Origin: Linum tenue
Lineage: Eukaryota > Streptophyta > Magnoliopsida > Malpighiales > Linaceae
Assembly: GCA_946122785.1 (NCBI GenBank)
Contig: CAMGYJ010000007.1
Coordinates: 36,357,587-36,421,586 of the forward strand
Length of the DNA: 64,000 bases
Reading direction: 5' to 3'
Part shown: positions 58,184 through 64,000 of the stretch, piece after piece
Layout: the number at the start of each line of letters is the position of its first letter
How positions within the stretch are numbered: position 1 is the first letter of the stretch
Translations under genes and position numbers: made by a program
The notes under the pieces: generated by a model
Seen by the model: only the letters and a program-made list of their open reading frames with translations
Told to the model about the DNA's origin: nothing
Databases searched by the model: none

Positions 58184-58623
58184 GGGAGAAGAATGGAAGT
58201 TATGGGGGGCGCGAAATGCTTTTGCCTGCTTACGATGGCGGCAAATAGATGCTTTAGCGGCGGAGCAACTTCCCGGAAGCCAAAACGAACGGCGAAGCCG
58301 AACGCGAGCCGCCTACGAAAATTCTCGGAACGGCGTTTGCGACTGGAAAATTGGAGATAGTCAACGGAGGGCCGGCGGGAAACGAAGGAAGAAAGGAGGC
58401 CAGTGAGGGAAACACGGGGGTGCAGACTGCAGAGAGAAGTCCGAAGACTGAAATCCCCCGGCAGAAAAAGGAATGAATTGCGAGAAGGTGTGCGAAACGC
58501 GATACATTTAGGCGCGAGATGTTGAATTCCTCAGGGAAACACCCGATGTATCAGGAAAAAACATTAGTCAGTCATGAAAATACAATGATGGATAAAATAT
58601 AGGCAACAAATTTCAATTATAGT
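58184..58623 (-). promoter_or_regulatory. 5' flank of the Ppx/GppA-like gene
   Basis: GC-rich sequence at 58190-58440 directly precedes the ATG on the minus strand and probably holds the leader and core promoter. No clear TATA box is visible close to it. The flank ends at the start of the next retrotransposon LTR. Confidence 0.4.
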
Positions 58624-60989
58624 TGTTGACACCTAAAATTATTTTAGACCGAATTTAATGCCGCATGGAGGAGTCTTAGCATTTAATTCGATATCGCATG
58701 ATATGAAACGACGTCGTTTAGTATTGAGCAATGTCGCGGAGAGTTTAATCGACACCGCGAATAAGCTCGACGGTACCACGGTACTGGAAACGATGTTGTT
58801 CGGTAAAATCTATGTCGCGAGCCTGAGTTACGAATTTATCCGGCTTCACAATGTGTGAGTCATGGGCCGCAGGAATTGTATTGTTGTTGGACAGGGAGTG
58901 TTTTTGTTATATTCCTTGTCAGAGGAGGAGAGAAACAACACCGTTTGTAGTCAAGCAATGTCATGAAGAGATATAACGGTGCCGCGAAACTCAAAGCTCA
59001 ACGGGATCGTGAGACTGGGAAACGATGTTGTTGACTAAAAACGACATCGTCGAAATCCCAACAACACTACGATACTGGCAAACGAGGTGAGTCTTCGTTA
59101 CGGAACCAAGATTGACAGTGTTTAATCGAAACAATGTCACGATGACCAAGTTTTCAGAATGGCTGGTTTAATTAATTAATATTTTTAATAATTATTTTGG
59201 ACGGTGTCGTTTAGTTGGTGAAAAATGGTCTTATTATTTTTTTTTAAGATCTCCTATGACTAAGCTTCAAGTGAAACATAAAAATATTTGACTAGGCCTA
59301 AATGAAAGATAAATAAAGCAGTCTAATTGTCTTTTGGATATCTTTCTCTTCAAATGAGGGCGGACACAGAGGATGTTCAGGCCAGAGGCTAATCTTCAAG
59401 ATAATTGGAATGACAATACTCTCGGCCAACGCCGCGAGAGGTATCATCAATACCGCGGATTAGAAAATGACAGTGTTTAATATAAAACAATGTCGCGGAG
59501 GAAAAACAAACAGAGCTGTTTAGGGAAGAAAACGACACCGTGAGTAAGCCCAACAACTGCGCTACTTGAAACGACACTGTTTAGTAGAAAGCAATGTCGT
59601 GAACCATGGGTCATGGATTCATTCGACAAAGGTCTGCATCACAACTGTGGTCTCGGCGACGTCGCAGAGTTGAAAACGATATCGGGTGAGGTCCCAGCAA
59701 TGGCGCGGTATTGGTGAGCGATGTCGTTTGATTAAAAACAATATCACAGTGGTAAGAAACGGCCCGCCAAGTTCAATGAGGTTGTTTAGCACAAAACAAC
59801 ATCGTGAGTTCAGATTTGACCATTTTTATTTAATTAAAACAAGTAAAATACAAACGGCGTTGTTTGGTGAAGAAAACAACGCCGAATAGGCCCAACGACG
59901 TCGCGACATTAGAAACGACATTGTTTGGAAGGGAGCAATGTCGTTGAGCAGGGGCCCTCAATGTTGCGAAGTGAGATGTGGTGCCGATGTTGTTTAACCA
60001 AAACGACATTGACCACTGTCAATCTTTGCCGACTTAGGAAATATGGTCGACGTTGGGCCATTAAACTTGTTTTGCATGACAATAAAAGCAGGCCGTGAGG
60101 TCATCCCCGAGATTGGTCCAGCTTGGAGAAACTCAGCAACACCGTGAATTCAATAAAGTTCGGGCATCAATGGTGGGAATTCGACGATGCCGGGGTACTA
60201 AGAATAACGTTGTTTGGTAGAGAGCAACGCTGTGAGTCAAAAGTGGCATTGATATTGTGAGTTCATCGATGTTGCACGGCCGGGAGCTCAATGATGCGAT
60301 GTTATTTTGCTACGTCGTCGTTTTATGAACAAGGGTGATTGTTGTTTGGTTTGAGTAGCTGGGGTGGATTATCAAACCCGGGTGGATAACAATAAGGTTG
60401 GCTCAACGTTGTTTTGCTAAGTCTCTACAGAACGAATTCGCATGCGTGGGTGGCACGCAACGAAGTGGAAGTTACCAACACGGTTGAGGGAATGGAAAAC
60501 ATGGGAGGAAAAGACGCGAAGGCGGTTACTGCGACTATAGGCAGAGGATTGGAGTATAAATATCGCGAAGAGAGAGAAGCTCGAGACGGAAAAATCAAAT
60601 CACCAACTGCACCGTCGCAGAATCTATCTTTGTTCTCTCTAGTTCGTAGAACTGCTCTGTCAAAGATCTCCTTTGCAGATTCGTAGTAGTCATAGAGTCG
60701 TAGTTGTAGTCGCGGAGCTCTCCAGAGAAACCTCCATAGGTGTAGAGGTAACGTAATTTAGAAATCCTCCTTGTTTCCTCATTGTTCGTCGAACAAACTC
60801 GTTCGAATATTGTTTGAAGAGCTGTGAATCGAGTAACGATCGTTATTGGTTAGAAGTCAGAGGTGCACCGATCAAATTAACATCGCCCGACACCCGACGA
60901 TGGATATTTGACGGTCATTCTTTGATCTTGTGTTCTTGTTTTTCCTTGAAAACAGAGCGCATTAAACACGCATGTTCACCATCGAAACA
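58624..60989 (+). mobile_element. long LTR of a Tat-like gypsy element
   Basis: A TG start (TGTTGACACCTAAAATT at 58624) and CA end (CGAAACA at 60989) bound about 2.37 kb, followed by a primer site and gag. A TATA-like GGAGTATAAATATCGCG at about 60549-60566 followed by TC-rich leader sequence suggests the promoter. Between 58.6 and 60.3 kb the LTR is studded with AAACGACGTCGTTT-like and GCAATGTCGTG-like words in both orientations. The left boundary is my best estimate, because the other LTR lies beyond the window. Confidence 0.65.
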
Positions 60990-60991
60990 AA

Positions 60992-61010
60992 TTGGCACAC
61001 CTGGTGGGAC
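60992..61010 (+). other. primer-binding site of the Tat-like element
   Basis: TTGGCACACCTGGTGGGAC begins three bases after the LTR end. ATTGGCACGCCC(A/G)GTGGGAC-like sites are characteristic of several plant Tat-lineage elements. I do not assign the tRNA. Confidence 0.55.
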
Positions 61011-61173
61011 CCGTGTGTTCCTGATGCCTTCGCGATGAAGGAATCTGGAAGGGGATGTTCCGCCCGGCTTTGTGGAGGAATAGGTGGTCAGCATTGAAGG
61101 TGGCCAAGAAATCGGTGCTGAAGAAAGCGGCGGGTTTTAGAATCTGCATTCCACAGCTGGGTCGATTGAGGAT

Positions 61174-62920
61174 TTGTCAATCCGCCATTTCATGGAGGAG
61201 AATCGCCAGATGTTTGATAGTCTCATAAATGAGGTAAGCCAGCAGAACAACTCTCTCGAGTCTTGTGTTGACAGGCGTTTAGGCCAAATCTTTGAAGTTG
61301 TGACTAAAAAAAAGCATGATTTTGATATTTTTGTGGATAAAAATCTTCGTGATATGAATGAAATTAGAGAACTTTTGGGTAGAACAGTGACGCAAACTCG
61401 GGATTTGCCGCTAAACGGCGAAAAAAATTTAAACAACGAAACTGGTTTTCCAAACAATGGTGCTCGAATTAGCCCGCCGAGATAGGGAGTTCCACCGACA
61501 CCGGTGATGAACCCACCAACTCCGCAAGTGAATCTTGGCGAGACTAGCACTGCCGCTAACACTCATGTTGAACCACCGCCATTTCACGGTGGGGGTCCAC
61601 AAAATATCTCGGAGGCCAGACCCTATGTGGCTCCGATGAGTGGTGTTGTTGGTGGAGGAACGATCAACAATGATCATGCTCCACCACGCGGCTACCTGAA
61701 AAACGTGCCTCCTCTTCCAAACATGCATGGTGTGGATCCTGGTGGATTCATGCCGCCAGGGGGGGCAACTCGGGGGGCAAGACGTGAACGCCATTCGAGA
61801 TCAAGTAGTACAGATGCTGGCGGTCAGTTTGGTTTATGGATTAGATCAAAGATGCCGCCGGTGTACCGAAAACCATATCCAGACTGGGTTGATAGGTACT
61901 ACCCTTTTCCACGTTGTTTTCGTGCTCCTGATTTCATCACCTTCAACGAAACAACAAATCAGTCCACCGTCGAACACGTTGGACGATTTACTGTTTAGTG
62001 TGGAGACGTGAGTGATTTCCTAAAGCTTCGTTTGTTTGGCAACTCGTTGACTGGTCCCGCATTCGCGTGGTACGTCAACTTGCCATCCAATTCGGTTCAA
62101 ACTTGGAACAAATGTTACATGCTCAGTTCTACCGTTCTGAGCCAGAGGTAACAATGACAGACTTGGCACGAATGCGCCAACAGCAAGGAGAAACGGTGGA
62201 ACACTTTTTAACCAATTTTAAGAACGCAAGGAATCGCTGTTTTGTAAATTTGACAGAATGCGAATTTGTTAAACTTGCTCAAAGTGGTTTAAATTTTGAA
62301 CTACGTAAAAAATTTCAAGACAGAAAATTTTCATATCTGTTCCAATTGATGTCCCGTGCTGTTAGGTATGAGTCCCTTCTCCATGAAGAAGAGCATAGGA
62401 GAAGTGGCTCTCATGGACAATAATTTTCTAATTTTGAAAACTTTGGTGTGAATCATGTCGACAGTGATGTTGACGAGGTTGAAGTTGATTTGGCTGAGAT
62501 TGTGCAGGGGAAGACATAAGTGTGTGCTTCTCTAGCCAAGCCGGACAGGGAACCACAAGGTGGAAAGCCTAATCGTGCTCTAATTCAACCTAGAAAATAT
62601 TCCTTTGATGTTACAAAATCAGATTTGATTTTCAACCAGCTTTACAAAGATGGTCAAATTAAATTGACTGGAGGGCATACTATCCCGCCAGCTGAAAAAT
62701 TAAAAGAAACGATACTGTAAGTGGTACAACAGTGCATCTCATTCAACTAACATGTGTGTGGTGTTTCGAAACATGGTGCAGGATGCCATTGAAAAAGGTC
62801 GGTTGAAGTTATCAGAGCCGAGAAATGAGGCCATGATTGTTGACATGGACCCGTTTGCCAATGTTGTTGGCATCAATATGGCCAACGTCGTAGGGGCAAT
62901 GTTTTCGAAGCTCCTTTGAA
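61174..62920 (+). pseudogene. broken gypsy gag
   Basis: Collinear gag pieces lie in shifting frames. A coiled N-terminal part (61174-61485; NEVSQQNNSLESCVDRRLGQ) leads to a Pro/Gly-rich linker. The gag core then reads YPDWVDRYYPFPRCFRAPDF, then FGNSLTGPAFAWYVNLP, then HAQFYRSEPEVTMTDLARMR and GETVEHFLTNFKNARNRCF. A Cys/His knuckle relic (CKWYNSASHSTNMC, about 62718-62759) is near the end. Breaks: TAG at 61996-61998, a one-base loss near 62102, TAA at about 62421, TAA at about 62518 and a shift near 62715. It encodes no functional capsid. Confidence 0.8.
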
Positions 62921-63056
62921 CCATGGAGACTTTGGTCCTCCAAAAATTAGGAGTATGGAAGGGGGACCATGCAACGTCATAATTTCAAGCCCAAAGGTGT
63001 TGAGTAAGGCGTGTTCCCGTGGTCCGAGATTGTGAGACCATCCATGTCCGTATTAG

Positions 63057-63563
63057 ATGGTCCACCAAATTCTGAAGTACAAGTCGATAATGAGTAATCC
63101 ACCTCAAGAGAAGGTGCTGGAGGCCGAAATCACGGCCTTGCAAAAGAAGTTGGCTATTTATGAATGTGAACAGAGGCTTAATTTTAGGAAGCCTATGTTA
63201 ATGGCCGACTGTGTTCCCGATGCTGAGTGGGCGGTCAACAATGATGGTTCGAGTCACGAGGTGGAAGAAGGATTTAGTGTTGCTTGCGACATTGTGATAG
63301 AAATCAACCTTGGCGCGAATGAGGATCCACATCTAGCCTTAATCGGCGCCAACTTGCAGAATGCTGACATGTACAAGTTAATTGAATTTATGAAAGAAGT
63401 AGAAGTTTTTATATGTGATTATCCCGAAAAGTTGCATGTGCCTGTCATAGTCATGTTGTTTAGACAATTTATAGATTTTATCTTAGATTGTCGAATAAGT
63501 GAAGGTTTGAGCTACTTAGACACTAACGGCGTTGCACCAACAAGATCACGACCGTTGGAGTAA
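63057..63563 (+). pseudogene. gag-pol junction with truncated reverse transcriptase start
   Basis: The open stretch begins with a coiled segment (VLEAEITALQKKLAIYECEQ). It then reads IEINLGANEDPHLALIGANL and YKLIEFMKEVEVFICDY, which matches the conserved lead-in to gypsy reverse transcriptase. Directly after that point the sequence becomes unrelated and stops at 63563, so the polymerase domain has been deleted. Downstream to 64000 only a short open piece (about 63715-63857) with no recognised domain is present. Confidence 0.55.
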
Positions 63564-64000
63564 AGTTCGGACTCGTCGTGCTATGTGGTTTTTCTTTAAG
63601 CCAAAGTTGTCATATGGCCAAATGAGTTAACCATAATGACACAGGAGATTAAGTTTTTACTTCATTATATTATTCTTTTTTTTAATTATGTACTTGATAT
63701 TCGAAGAAGAAGGAATGTAAGGCTAGAGTTTTGGCCTGATCAACTCGGCAAGGCAATGCCGCCTTCTTTTGTCTCTTCTTTGCAACATTGTTATATTGAT
63801 AATGTTGGTATTGTTCTCAAGCCAATTCTGATTGAGAGTAGGAACTGGCAAGGCTAAACATCCTCGTTTTGGCCTCAATCACGTCGCTAAGCGACGAAAC
63901 AATGTTGTTTTATTTTTCTCCTTTTACTTGCCTGCGTTATCTCTCAAAAGTTTTGAGACTTTTTGATTGGTGAAGAAAAGCATCACGAAAAAAAAATACT

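Larger units (their letters stand above)
60990..64000 (+). mobile_element. internal part of the Tat-like gypsy element, cut by the window edge
   Basis: It holds the primer site, a broken gag, a short stub of pol and then AT-rich sequence. The 3' LTR is not in the window. Protease, most of reverse transcriptase and integrase are absent, so this copy is a deletion derivative unless pol continues after 64000. Confidence 0.7.

Noticed and set aside
57846..58406. 186-codon plus-strand frame
   Set aside because: It lies antisense to the GC-rich first exon of the Ppx/GppA-like gene and is explained by codon bias of the true strand.
58640..60360. Could the ACGAC-type repeats be a CRISPR-like or regulatory array of a new system
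   Set aside because: Plant nuclear context, irregular spacing, mixed orientation and position inside an LTR point to retrotransposon regulatory sequence.

Overview
This window is nuclear DNA of a flowering plant, almost certainly a eudicot. Introns are GT-AG and AT-rich, and genes of plant-specific families are present (FAR1-type factor, receptor-like kinase, PPR, LEUNIG and ETO1 relics). Copia and gypsy LTR retrotransposons and many small hAT-type elements are interleaved with the genes. I cannot name the species. The region is gene-poor and transposon-rich: only one gene looks fully intact and conventional (a Ppx/GppA-type phosphatase, 55.9-58.2 kb, minus). A second has a clean nine-exon model but a changed catalytic residue (Ulp1-like, 18.4-20.4 kb, plus).

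Layout. 0-11.8 kb is an accretion of hAT-like elements, each delimited by an 8-bp target-site duplication (TSD). The most striking is a nest at 5842-10053: an outer element is split by a second, and that second is itself split by two more, one of which carries a fragment of a LEUNIG-type WD40 gene. 11.8-17 kb holds a gypsy LTR with an initiator-Met primer site and a decayed interior; two small inverted-repeat elements flanked by TA microsatellites sit inside the LTR. 18.4-20.4 kb is the Ulp1-like gene. 20.7-23.1 kb holds fragments (unknown exons, a PPR repeat, the last two exons of a CBS-domain gene). 24.1-26.6 kb (minus) is a FAR1-related gene with one in-frame stop, and its probable 5' UTR reaches about 28.5 kb. 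28.7-33.5 kb holds a 157-bp tandem array and two further hAT-like elements with precise TSDs.

34.2-42.5 kb is a receptor-like kinase pseudogene with a nonsense codon, a DFG-to-DFR change, an altered APE motif and two mutated splice sites. A 4.9-kb copia element sits in its catalytic-loop exon and a small hAT element in an intron. 43.1-50.7 kb is a complete, fairly young, non-autonomous Athila-like gypsy element: two 1420-bp LTRs, a tRNA-Asp-type primer site and one 923-residue gag-protease frame, but no reverse transcriptase or integrase. 50.7-55.4 kb is mostly unassigned and ends in an ETO1-like fragment. From about 58.6 kb to the right edge lies the 5' part of another gypsy element: a long LTR full of ACGAC-type motifs, then a broken gag and a stub of pol.

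The genes do not form a pathway. The main story is genome turnover: transposons nesting in one another, carrying off exon fragments, and decaying host genes. I did not find a convincing wholly new biological system. The strongest leads are the Ulp1-like gene with Cys replaced by Ser, the TSD-resolved nest carrying a LEUNIG fragment, the single-stop FAR1 gene, the TA-flanked inverted-repeat pair and the gag-protease-only Athila derivative.
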